DNA of 64,000 nt from Candidatus Burkholderia verschuerenii (lineage in GTDB: Bacteria; Pseudomonadota; Gammaproteobacteria; Burkholderiales; Burkholderiaceae): NCBI RefSeq assembly GCF_001189365.1, contig NZ_LFJJ01000003.1:26408-90407 (forward strand), read 5' to 3'. Within the stretch, counting starts at the first letter, position 1. Each line of letters opens with the position of its first letter. This document shows positions 27,964 through 36,433 of the stretch, one piece after another. Under the pieces are notes generated by a model that was given only the letters and a program-made list of their open reading frames with translations, was not told where the DNA came from and ran no database searches. The position numbers were made by a program, and so were the translations under genes.

Positions 27964-28749
27964 ATGCCGGCATCGCAACTCCCTAGAATGACCAGGCTTC
28001 ACACTATGCGCGTCGCCGTTTTGCAAACCGACCCGAGCTATCGGAACCTCATCAGCGATGTCGTCAAACGACTCGGCCATACCTGCGTGACTTTCGGCGA
28101 TGGCCTGCTGCTGTCCAAGGCTCTTTCCCGTTCCACGGTCGATCTGCTGATCCTCGACTGGAATTCCTCGGGCCTGTGCGGGCTCGATCTGCTGAAGTCC
28201 GTGCGCTCCAGTTTCGGCGAGCGCGTGCCGGTGTTGTTCGCGACGCCGGACGGCGCCGAGCACAACATCGTCTGCGCGCTGACGGCCGGCGCGGACGATT
28301 ACGTCGTCTATCCGATCCGTCCGGGCGAGTTCGGCGCGCGCGTCGAAGCGCTGTTGCGGCGCGCGTATCAGGCCAACTCGAACGCATTCCTCGAAGTCGG
28401 TCCGTACCGCTTCGATTCGCGTCAGCAGACCGTCACCGTGCGCGGCAAGCCGGTCGCGCTGAGCGGCACGCAGTTCCGTCTCGCGCAGTTGTTCTTCTCC
28501 AATATCGGCCGCGTGCTGTCGCGCGATCACATCTTCGCGATGGTCTGGGGCCGCGAGTTCCGCGAAACCACGCGCACCATCGATAGCCACGTGTCGCGTC
28601 TGCGTCTCGCGCTGGAGATCGAGCCGGTCAATCACTTCCGCCTGCAGCCGGTATACAAGAGCGGTTATCGCCTGCTTCATCTCTACGATGAAAACGACGA
28701 CCATTCCGACGACGGCGCCGACACCGAACGCGCGCAAATCGCCGCGTAA
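27964..28749 (+). CDS. Atypical OmpR-type response regulator
   Basis: Up to 261 residues; starts at 27964 (GAGG five bases upstream), 27988 or 28006. Receiver domain followed by a winged-helix DNA-binding domain (GTQFRLAQLFFSNIGRVLSRDHI, RTIDSHVSRLRLALE). The phospho-acceptor Asp is present (LLILDWNSSG), but the acidic pocket is reduced to one Asp (LQTDPS) and the invariant Lys before Pro is replaced by Tyr (DDYVVYPIRPGEF). It may therefore not be switched by classical phosphorylation. No kinase gene is adjacent. It ends in a very Asp/Glu-rich tail. A strong terminator follows. Confidence 0.82.
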   Translation: MPASQLPRMTRLHTMRVAVLQTDPSYRNLISDVVKRLGHTCVTFGDGLLLSKALSRSTVDLLILDWNSSGLCGLDLLKSVRSSFGERVPVLFATPDGAEHNIVCALTAGADDYVVYPIRPGEFGARVEALLRRAYQANSNAFLEVGPYRFDSRQQTVTVRGKPVALSGTQFRLAQLFFSNIGRVLSRDHIFAMVWGREFRETTRTIDSHVSRLRLALEIEPVNHFRLQPVYKSGYRLLHLYDENDDHSDDGADTERAQIAA

Positions 28750-28765
28750 GCTGGCCGCCGCCGAA

Positions 28766-28798
28766 TAGAAAATGCCGTCCTCGCGACGGCATTTTCTA
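28766..28798. terminator. Strong bidirectional terminator
   Basis: A 14-bp perfect stem (28766-28779 with 28785-28798) over the loop CTCGC, with A-rich and T-rich arms (GAAAATGCCGTC / GACGGCATTTTC), between the convergent regulator and lhpC-like genes. Confidence 0.88.
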
Positions 28799-28819
28799 TG
28801 GCGCGAGCGTAAGCGCCGC

Positions 28820-29723
28820 TTAGAACTGAGGCAACTCCGGCCGCGTTTCGATACTGCGGCGAATCAGCGCCTCGACCTCACGACGCTCGTCGCCCGCGAG
28901 CGGCAGACGCGGCGGCCGCACCGGCTCCGTGCCGAGCCCAACGATCGCTTCCGCGAGCTTGATGTTCTGCACCAGCTTGTTCGAGACATCGAGCGCGAGC
29001 ATCGGCGCGAACCAGCGATAGATCGCGCGCGCTTCCTCGATGCGTCCGGCGCGAATTAGCTTGCTGATCGCCACCGTCTCGCGCGGAAACGCGCACACGA
29101 GGCCCGCGACCAAGCCGTGCGCCCATCAGCATGGCTTCCATCGCCAGATTGTCGACGCCGCAGAACAGCGCGTAGCGGTCGCCGACTTCGTTGATCAGAT
29201 CGGTGATGCGCCGCACGTCGCCGCTCGATTCCTTGATCGCCGCGAACGTCCGGTCTTCGGCGAGTTCGGCGAACATCTTCGGCGTCACGTCCACACCGTA
29301 CGCGAGCGGATTGTTGTAGACCATCAGCGGCAGCGGGCTGGCGTCGGCGACCATGCGGAAATGGTTCAGCGTCTCGCGCCGGTCCGACAGATAGCGCAGC
29401 CCCGGCAGCACCATATAGCCCGCCGCGCCGTGCTTCGCGCCGCGTTCTGCCTGACGGCAGCCGTCGAGCGTGCCGTTTTCGGCGATGGTCAAAAGCACCG
29501 GCACGCGGCCGCGCGCCGCCTCCACGGCGATATCGAGCACTTCCAGCTTTTCGTCGAGCGAGAGCGTCGACGCTTCGCCGAGCGAGCCGCACACGATGAT
29601 GCCGTCCACGCCCGCATCGATCTGCGCATCGATATTCTTCGCGGTCCACGCGCGGTCTATGCTGAAATCGGCGTTGAACTTGGTGGTGACGGCGGGCATC
29701 ACGCCTTCCCAGATATGCGCCAC
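28820..29723 (-). pseudogene. lhpC: DapA-superfamily aldolase/deaminase, probable 1-pyrroline-4-hydroxy-2-carboxylate deaminase, frameshifted
   Basis: The GTG start at 29723 is chosen for its GGAGAG site and the family start AHIWEGVMPAVTTKF. DapA-fold motifs: CGSLGEAST, catalytic Tyr in MVYNNP, Schiff-base Lys in AIKESSG. Divergent to a hydroxyproline epimerase and a FAD dehydrogenase, so most likely LhpC, which turns 1-pyrroline-4-hydroxy-2-carboxylate into 2,5-dioxovalerate semialdehyde and ammonia. The frame breaks at about 29118-29124 (LMGA-RLGRG versus MVAGLVCAFPRETVAISKL); a lost GC from a GCGC run explains it. The last ~100 residues are intact in the second frame. Restored length about 300 residues. 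Confidence 0.82.
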
Positions 29724-29934
29724 GGCGGCTCTCCAGAAGTGATTGAACGCTGTGCAGTTTAAGTACCGAAAATTCGGGCGTTTTGCGCGATTCGCGCGCG
29801 CCGCGTGCAGATTTCGGCACAGCTTTTTTGCACCGATCCGGGCGCGAACGCCATGCATTCGACTATGCCGATTTCGTCATCGAAAGACGCGACGCGGGCC
29901 AAGACGCGCGCGCCGTATTTCTAGGATAGGCGGC

Positions 29935-30885
29935 ATGAAAACCATCGACTTCATCGATTCGCACACGGGCGGCGAGCCGACGCGCCTCGTGACGGCGGGC
30001 GCGCCGGATCTCGGCGCGGGCACGCTCGCGCAACGGCTCGACGTGTTCCGCACGCGCTTCGACGACTGGCGTCGCGCGATCGTCACCGAACCGCGCGGCT
30101 CGGATGTCGTCGTGGGCGCGCTGCTGTGCGAGCCGGACGATCCGGGCGCGGCGGCAGGCGTCATCTTCTTCAATAACGTTGGCTATCTCGGCATGTGCGG
30201 GCACGGCACCATCGGGCTGGTGGCGTCGCTGGCGCATGCGGGGCGGATCGCGGCGGGACGGCATCGCATCGATACGCCGGTCGGTCCCGTCGATGCCACG
30301 CTCAACGCGGACGGCAGCGTCAGCGTGCGCAACGTGCCGGCGTACCGGCATCGGCGCGCGGTGACGGTCGATGTGCCGGGCCACGGAACCTTGACGGGCG
30401 ATGTCGCGTGGGGCGGCAACTGGTTCTTCCTCGTCGCCGATCACGGACGCGATCTCGTGCCCGCGCGCATCGCGGAATTGACTGCCTTCACGCAGGCTTT
30501 GCGCGACGCTTTGCATGCGCAAGGCATCACGGGCGCGAACGGTGCGTTCATCGACCACATCGAATTGTTCGCGGATTCGCCGACGCCCGGCGTCGACAGC
30601 CGCAACTTCGTGCTGTGTCCCGGCAGCGCCTACGATCGCTCGCCGTGCGGCACGGGCACCAGCGCCAAGCTCGCGTGTCTCGCCGCCGACGGCGCGCTTG
30701 CGGCGGGCGCGATCTGGCGGCAGGAAAGCATCATCGGCAGCGTGTTCGACGGCAGCTATGCGATGGACGGCGACACGCTGATTCCGACCATCACCGGTCA
30801 CGCGCACATCATGGCCGAAGGACGGCTCGTGTTCGACGCGCGCGATCCGTTCGCGCGAGGCATTCCGCTGCACGTCGAAGCATGA
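29935..30885 (+). CDS. lhpA: 4-hydroxyproline 2-epimerase (proline racemase family)
   Basis: 316 residues. Proline racemase fold with two catalytic Cys, C88 (MCGHGT) and C238 (SPCGTGTSA), which marks a true racemase/epimerase rather than a dehydratase. Converts trans-4-hydroxy-L-proline to cis-4-hydroxy-D-proline, the entry step of hydroxyproline catabolism. Start ATG 29935 with AGGATAGG upstream. It overlaps the next gene by ATGA (30882-30885), so it is coupled to the dehydrogenase. Intact. Confidence 0.92.
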   Translation: MKTIDFIDSHTGGEPTRLVTAGAPDLGAGTLAQRLDVFRTRFDDWRRAIVTEPRGSDVVVGALLCEPDDPGAAAGVIFFNNVGYLGMCGHGTIGLVASLAHAGRIAAGRHRIDTPVGPVDATLNADGSVSVRNVPAYRHRRAVTVDVPGHGTLTGDVAWGGNWFFLVADHGRDLVPARIAELTAFTQALRDALHAQGITGANGAFIDHIELFADSPTPGVDSRNFVLCPGSAYDRSPCGTGTSAKLACLAADGALAAGAIWRQESIIGSVFDGSYAMDGDTLIPTITGHAHIMAEGRLVFDARDPFARGIPLHVEA

Positions 30886-32063
30886 GTGCCGATGTAATCG
30901 TCGTCGGCGCGGGCATCGTCGGCGCGGCGTGCGCGGCGGAACTGGCCGGGCGCGGCTTGTCGGTCGACGTATTCGACGGCTATGGCATCGGCGGCGGCGC
31001 GACATCGGCGGGCATGGGCCATCTCGTCGTGATGAACGATTCGCCCGCGGAGTTCTCGCTGTCGCGTCTGTCGCGCGCGTTGTGGCTCGAACTCGCGCCG
31101 CACTTGCGCGCCCGCGATGCATTTTCCCGCTGCGGCACGCTCTGGGTCGCGGAAGACGACGAGGAGCTCGCCGCCGCCCGCGCGATGCGCGACGATTTCG
31201 CGGCAGGTGGCATCCGCGCGTCGATGGTCGATCAGGCGGCCTTGCGCGCGCTCGAACCGGCGCTGAGCCACGCGATGCAAGGCGGCCTGCTGATCGAGGA
31301 CGACGCCATCGTCTATGCGCCGTGCGCCGCGCAATGGCTGCTGACGCGCTCGCCGGGCGCGGCGCGGATTCGCGTGTCGGTGAATCGCGCGGTCGTGTCG
31401 GTCGATGGCGCGTTGGTGACGCTCAAGGACGGCGAGCGGCGTCACGCGGCACATGTGGTCATTGCCAACGGGCTTGCGGCGCGCGAGTTGATCGACGGTC
31501 TTCCGCTCGAGCCGAAGAAAGGGCATCTGCTGATCACGGATCGCTATCCGCGCGCGCTGCATCATCAGGTGCTGGAACTCGGGTACATCAAGAGCGCGCA
31601 CCATGCGCGCGGGACGTCGGTCGCGTTCAACGCGCAGCCGCGGCCGACCGGACAGGTGCTGATCGGTTCGTCGCGGCAGTTCGGCACGCTCGATCCCGCC
31701 GTCGAATGGAACGTGCTCTCGGCGATGCTCAAACGCGCGATGCGTTATCTGCCCGACTTGCGGGATTTAAGCGCGATCCGTTCGTGGACCGGCTTTCGCG
31801 CCGCCACGCCGGATGGCCTGCCGCTGATCGGCCCGGCGCGGCATCCGGACGACGGCATGTGGCTCGCGGCCGGTCACGAAGGCCTTGGCGTAACGACGTC
31901 GCTCGGCACCGCGATGCTGCTCGCCGACGTCATGCTCGGCTCAACGTCCGCAACGCTGCCTTTTCCGCTGCCGGATGCCGCCGCCTTCGAGCCGTCGCGC
32001 TTCACGACGCGCGATGCCATCGGGTCCAGCGCGAATATTGTCCGGGACGCGGCTTCCCTATAA
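30882..32063 (+). CDS. lhpB: FAD-dependent D-amino-acid (D-hydroxyproline) dehydrogenase
   Basis: 393 residues of the DadA/DAO family. N-terminal FAD motif [17 protein letters not shown] and C-terminal FAD-contact segment ([23 protein letters not shown]). Coupled to the epimerase, it is best read as the cis-4-hydroxy-D-proline dehydrogenase that produces 1-pyrroline-4-hydroxy-2-carboxylate. Assignment rests on family plus context. Intact. Confidence 0.85.
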   Translation: MSADVIVVGAGIVGAACAAELAGRGLSVDVFDGYGIGGGATSAGMGHLVVMNDSPAEFSLSRLSRALWLELAPHLRARDAFSRCGTLWVAEDDEELAAARAMRDDFAAGGIRASMVDQAALRALEPALSHAMQGGLLIEDDAIVYAPCAAQWLLTRSPGAARIRVSVNRAVVSVDGALVTLKDGERRHAAHVVIANGLAARELIDGLPLEPKKGHLLITDRYPRALHHQVLELGYIKSAHHARGTSVAFNAQPRPTGQVLIGSSRQFGTLDPAVEWNVLSAMLKRAMRYLPDLRDLSAIRSWTGFRAATPDGLPLIGPARHPDDGMWLAAGHEGLGVTTSLGTAMLLADVMLGSTSATLPFPLPDAAAFEPSRFTTRDAIGSSANIVRDAASL

Positions 32064-32117
32064 TTCGGGCCATCGCTGCATCCCCTGCGAGGACGGCTTG
32101 AATTCGGACGATCCGGC

Positions 32118-32877
32118 ATGACGAGCACGACAGGCATCGCCAGTGGCGTGGCAGAGCGGGACGAGCGCGCCGACGCGCAGGCGGCGGCCATCGTGCCGCC
32201 TGCCGCCGCGACGTTGCGCGACATGCTCGCGCACTTCATGCTGCTCGAGCCGGTCTTCGACGCGATGCCGGACATCGTGTTCTTCGTGAAAGATCGCGAC
32301 GCGCGCTACGCGATGGTCAATCGCACGCTCGCGCGACGCTGCGGCCACAAGGACGACAAGAGCAAGCTGATCGGCCGTACGGCGGAAGACGTGTTCCCGC
32401 GCCGCTTCGGACGCATTTATACGGCGCAGGATCAGGCGGTCATCGCGCAGGGACAGCATCGTCGGCCTCGCGGGGATTTCGCGCGATCTGCAGGCGGAGG
32501 GCACGCATCCCGCGTATAGCCGGCTGGCGGCGGTCGTGCAGCATATCCAGGAAAACTACGTGCAGCCGCTCAACATGCGCGAACTGGCGCGCATGGCGAA
32601 CATGTCGATCGCGCAACTCGAACGGTACTTTCACAAGGTCTTTCACCTGACGCCGCGACAGGTCCTGCAAACCCGGCTCGATGCCGCGACCGCGTTGCTG
32701 GTCACGCATGAAAAAGTCACGGATGTCGCCGCACTATGCGGATACACCGATCACAGCGCGTTCACGCGTCAGTTCAAGGCGACGGTGGGCATCACGCCGA
32801 CCGAATACCGTGCGTTGTTGCAGTCGCCGCAACCGCTGATCGCGCGCCCCGATTTCGCGCCGAATTCAAACGTCTGA
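32118..32877 (+). pseudogene. PAS-containing AraC-family regulator with internal deletion
   Basis: Begins with a PAS-like sensor (DAMPDIVFFVKDRDARYAM) and ends with an intact AraC HTH pair (MRELARMANMSIAQLERYFH, VTDVAALCGYTDHSAFTRQF). In the middle, at about 32456, the text jumps from QDQAVIAQGQ to IVGLAGISRDLQ in another frame. Family members have about 35-40 residues between these, so 100-120 bp appear to be missing with loss of frame. Located after lhpB, it was probably the activator of the lhp genes. Confidence 0.82.
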
Positions 32878-33248
32878 CGGGAAAACGGGGAGCGGGCGCG
32901 CCGAAATTACACGCCCGTGCGGTTCGATCGGGCGAAAGCGCGCTGCGCCTGCCCGCAAAGCCTTGCTACACGGGGCTCTGGCGGCAATAGATGCACGTCG
33001 GCCTGCTTTTTGCTCGATCAGGCTTGCTGTGATCGGGCAAGCTTTCGTCATGCGTTGCATGCATCGCCGGGCAGCACACCAACCGCGCGACGTTTCGCAC
33101 CGGCGTACGCGCGGTGATAAAACACGGTGCGTTCGGAATTCCCGCCGCGTTTTCGTGTCAATCCTGCGCGACGTGCAGAGGCGACGAAGCGGCGAGCCGT
33201 GGAGACCGTTGCGCGAGAATTCCGTTTTTGGCAGTAGAAAAGAACATC
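32878..33248. other. Gene-free stretch
   Basis: About 370 bp. Only short unsupported frames, no clear promoter, terminator or repeat. It may hold the promoter of the response regulator that starts at 33249. Confidence 0.5.
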
Positions 33249-33658
33249 ATGAACGAAGTGGCAAGACTGGGGCACGCGAGGATCGTACTCATTGAAGACG
33301 ATCCCGAAAGCAGGGCATCGCTGCAGACGTTGTTGGAGGAAGAAGGCGCCGAAGTGGTGGCCGTGGCCGACGCCGAAGACGGCGCGGAAGCAGCCATCGC
33401 GCATCTCCCCGATGCAGTGATTTGCGATCTCGACCTTCCCGGTATGGACGGTTTTTATCTCATCCAACGTTTGCGCGATCACGAAATACGCGGCAACCTG
33501 CCGCCTTGCGTGGCGATCGCGCTGACCGGGCACGATGGCGAAGAATATCATTGCGCAGTATCGGCGAAGGCTTTCAGCATTTCATGACGAAACCCGCGAA
33601 ACCCGACGCACTGGTGACGCTGATTCAGGACGCGCTCAACGCGCGCGTGGTGATGTAG
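33249..33658 (+). pseudogene. Single-domain response regulator, frameshifted
   Basis: A stand-alone receiver of about 136 residues: IVLIEDDPESR (acidic pocket), VICDLDLPGMDG (phospho-acceptor Asp), IALTGHDGEEY, then after a frame break LRSIGEGFQHFMTKPAKPDALV with the conserved Lys. The break at about 33548-33553 fits one missing base. No output domain, so a CheY/Spo0F-like relay protein. The weakly placed start at 33249 begins the conserved region directly. Confidence 0.8.
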
Positions 33659-33684
33659 CGCTGTCGCTTGCGCGTGGCGACGTA

Positions 33685-33714
33685 AAAAAGCAGCGGTCGA
33701 AACCGCTGCTTTTT
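33685..33714. terminator. Intrinsic terminator
   Basis: AAAAAGCAGCGGT (33685-33697) and ACCGCTGCTTTTT (33702-33714) pair perfectly over CGAA. It works in both directions, between the response regulator and the small membrane protein gene. Confidence 0.88.
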
Positions 33715-33737
33715 CTGAAAGATCCGCGTAACGACCG

Positions 33738-33908
33738 TTATGACCGGTCGCGGTTGCGCGCACGCGTCGCGCCGGTGATGACCGCAATGCCGAGCATGAT
33801 GACGGCGACAATGGCGATCGTGTGTTGCGAGACATGCATCGCGACGAGCGCCCACGATACGCCGCCGATCAGAATCAGCCAGCCCACCAGGTAGATGATC
33901 AGCGTCAT
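33738..33908 (-). CDS. Small two-helix membrane protein
   Basis: 56 residues from the ATG at 33908, with GGGGAG upstream. Two TM helices (LIIYLVGWLILIGGVSWALVA and IAIVAVIMLGIAVITG split by QHT), ending in a basic tail (RARNRDRS). A small inner-membrane protein of unknown function; a longer frame without ribosome binding site is not used. Confidence 0.7.
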   Translation of the reverse strand: MTLIIYLVGWLILIGGVSWALVAMHVSQHTIAIVAVIMLGIAVITGATRARNRDRS

Positions 33909-34004
33909 CGTTTCTCCCCTTTTGTTTGTCGATTGTTCGATGCTTTCGCATCGACAGGATCCGCTAGTCGGCAAGAGACGTGCCGCGACTGCAATGCCGG
34001 AAAA

Positions 34005-34681
34005 TTCATACTAACCGTTCATCACCTCAATAATTCCCGCTCGCAGCGCGTGCTGTGGATGCTCGAAGAGCTCGGCGTCGAGTACGACATCAAGCGCTAT
34101 CAACGCGATCCCAAGACGCTGCTCGCGCCGCCGTAATTGCGCGCGGTGCATCCGCTCGGGAAGTCGCCGGTCATCACGGACGGCAATCTGACGCTCGCGG
34201 AATCCGGCGCGATCCTCGAATATCTGGTCGAGCGTTACGGCGACGGCAAGTTCTCGCCGCCGCACGGCACGTCGCCCGCGCGCGTGCGCTACGACTACTG
34301 GATGCACTATGCCGAAGGATCGGCGATGCCGCCGCTCTTGCTCAAGCTGGTGGCGATCCGCATCGGGCTGGCGAAGATGCCGTTCTTCGTGAAGCCAATC
34401 GCGCGGCGCATCGGCGAGACGTTGCAGTCGAGTTTCATCGATCCGCAACTGAAGCTGCATTTCGGCTATGTCGACGATGAACTCGCGCGCTGGCCGTGGT
34501 TCGCGGGCGAAGACTTCAGCGCCGCCGACGTGCAGATGAGCTTCCCGCTCGAAACGGGCACGCAGTGCGCCGCCGCCGATACCTTGCCGCATATCCGCAC
34601 GTTCCTCGGCCGCATCCACGCGCGGGGCCCGCGTACAAGCGCGCGCTCGAACGCGGCGGCCAATACGACTACGCAGCTTGA
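34005..34681 (+). pseudogene. Glutathione S-transferase, multiply disrupted
   Basis: Recognisable GST: thioredoxin-fold N-terminus (LTVHHLNNSRSQRVLWMLEE, GKSPVITDGNLTLAESGAI) and alpha-helical C-terminus (WFAGEDFSAADVQMSFPLE). Three lesions: no start codon precedes LTVHHL in frame; a TAA at 34134-34136 stands where family members have Glu (APP-stop-LRAVHP), a single G to T change; and a duplicated GG at about 34624-34627 shifts the last ~15 residues out of frame (RPAYKRALERGGQYDYAA in the other frame). The combination makes inactivation near certain if the sequence is correct. Confidence 0.88.
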
Positions 34682-34774
34682 GCGGCCCGATGCGGTCGAA
34701 GGCGTCGCGTTGCGTACAATGAGGCGCACGCATCACCCGTGCAGCACGACGTCCACTCAAGCTCAAGGCGATAC

Positions 34775-36412
34775 ATGGCGCGCATCGTTCCCGACGACTG
34801 GAAGAATCTCGAAGCCACCGGCGCCGCCGCGCGCGAACGCGAAACGCTGGCGCTGCTCGAGAAGCTGCCCGAGGATTACACGGTCTATCACGGCGTCCAC
34901 TGGACGCGGATCAATGAAGGCTTTTCCGTCTTCGGCGAAGCGGATTTCGTCGTCGTCGCGCCGTCCGGGCACGTGCTGATGATCGAGATGAAAGCGGGCT
35001 TCCTGCGCGAAACCGGCGCGGGGCTCGTCAAGGTGTATCTGCAGAAGGAGCGCAACGTCGCCATTCAACTGGCGCGCACGATGGAGAATCTGCATCGGCG
35101 CTTCACGGCGGCGTTCGGCGCGGGTACGTATCGCATCGAGGAACTGCTGTACTGCCCGGACTACACGGTGAAGGATGCGGCCATCGCGGGCGTGCCGCCG
35201 GGGCGTATCGTCGATGCGAGCCGTAAGGCGCAACTGCCGCGCGTCGTGCTCGACATTCTGCCGCCGGACGAGCCGCGTTTCGAATCGGCGGCGCGTATCC
35301 ATCACTTTCTCGCCGATCAACTGTCCCTCACGCCCGATACCAACGCGCTGGTCGGCGCGGCCAATACGCTCGTCACGCGTTTGTCGGGCGGGCTGGCGAG
35401 CTGGGCGCGTCGGCTGGAATTCGGGCCGTTTCGCCTGCGCGTGATTGCGACCGCCGGCGCGGGCAAGACGCAACTCGCAGTGCGCGTGATGCGCGATGCG
35501 CTGGCGCAAGGCAAGAGCGCGCTCTACGTGTGCTTCAACCGGCCGCTCGCGGACCATATCCGCGCCATCGCGCCGAAGGAAGCGAAGATCGCCAACTATC
35601 ACCAGTTGAGCGCCGCCGTCGCGCGCGATGCCGGCAGTCCGCCCGACTTCAGCCAGCCCAACGTGTTCGCGACATTGGAAGAGCGCTTCGCCGCCGTGCC
35701 CGTGCCCGAGCACTGGAAAACCGATGTGCTGATCGTCGACGAAGGGCAGGATTTTCAGGCGCCGTGGGTCGCGGCGCTGGAGCGTCTGCTCAATCCGGGC
35801 GGCGCATGGTGGTGGCTCGAAGATTCGATGCAGAACCTTTACTTGCGCGAACCCGTCGAGTTGCCCGGCTGGACGATCCTGCGCGAGACCACCAACTACC
35901 GCAGCCCGCGCGATCTGCTCGGCTTTATCCGCAAAGTCGTGGGCCCGGACGCGAAGCTCGAAGCGGGCAGTCCGTTCGACGGCTCCGACGTCAGTATTTC
36001 GACCTACGAGGACGGCCATGCCGAGGAAGTGATCGAGGCGACCAAGCGCGCCATCACGCAGGCCTTGTCGCTGGGCTTTCGCAAACAGGATATCGCGGTG
36101 TTGTCGTATCGCGGGCGCGAAGGCTCGGCGCTGACGGCGGTCGATCAACTCGGGCCGCATCGGCTGCGCGCCTTTACCGGCGCTTACGATCTGTTCGGCA
36201 ACCCGGAGTATCGCGAGGGCGATGTGTTGCTCGAATCGATCTATCGCTTCAAGGGACAGTCCGCGCCGTGCGTCGTGCTGACCGAAGTCGATTTCGACAC
36301 ACTCGACGATCAGGCCGCGCGCAAGCTCTTTGTCGGCGCGACGCGCGCCACCATGAAGCTGATCGTGGTTGCCTCCGAGCGCGCGGCGCGCGCGCTCGAC
36401 GCACTCGACTAA
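34775..36412 (+). CDS. NERD-domain SF1 helicase-like protein
   Basis: 545 residues from the ATG at 34775 (AAGG six bases upstream); a 12-residue longer start exists. N-terminal NERD nuclease-related domain with the acidic/Lys signature (FGEADFVVV, LMIEMKAG). UvrD/Rep-type ATPase follows: Walker A ATAGAGKTQLA (about residue 235), Walker B LIVDEGQDFQ, and a C-terminal UvrD-like segment SIYRFKGQSAPCVVLTEVD and FVGATRATMKL. Probably a DNA- or RNA-processing enzyme; NERD-helicases occur in DNA repair and in some phage-defence loci, but no other defence gene is near. Intact. Confidence 0.85.
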   Translation: MARIVPDDWKNLEATGAAARERETLALLEKLPEDYTVYHGVHWTRINEGFSVFGEADFVVVAPSGHVLMIEMKAGFLRETGAGLVKVYLQKERNVAIQLARTMENLHRRFTAAFGAGTYRIEELLYCPDYTVKDAAIAGVPPGRIVDASRKAQLPRVVLDILPPDEPRFESAARIHHFLADQLSLTPDTNALVGAANTLVTRLSGGLASWARRLEFGPFRLRVIATAGAGKTQLAVRVMRDALAQGKSALYVCFNRPLADHIRAIAPKEAKIANYHQLSAAVARDAGSPPDFSQPNVFATLEERFAAVPVPEHWKTDVLIVDEGQDFQAPWVAALERLLNPGGAWWWLEDSMQNLYLREPVELPGWTILRETTNYRSPRDLLGFIRKVVGPDAKLEAGSPFDGSDVSISTYEDGHAEEVIEATKRAITQALSLGFRKQDIAVLSYRGREGSALTAVDQLGPHRLRAFTGAYDLFGNPEYREGDVLLESIYRFKGQSAPCVVLTEVDFDTLDDQAARKLFVGATRATMKLIVVASERAARALDALD

Positions 36413-36433
36413 CGGATCGCGCCGCGCATCACC

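Noticed and set aside
34775..36412. Phage-defence island
   Set aside because: Only one NERD-helicase is present; no restriction, toxin-antitoxin, CRISPR or integrase gene is near.
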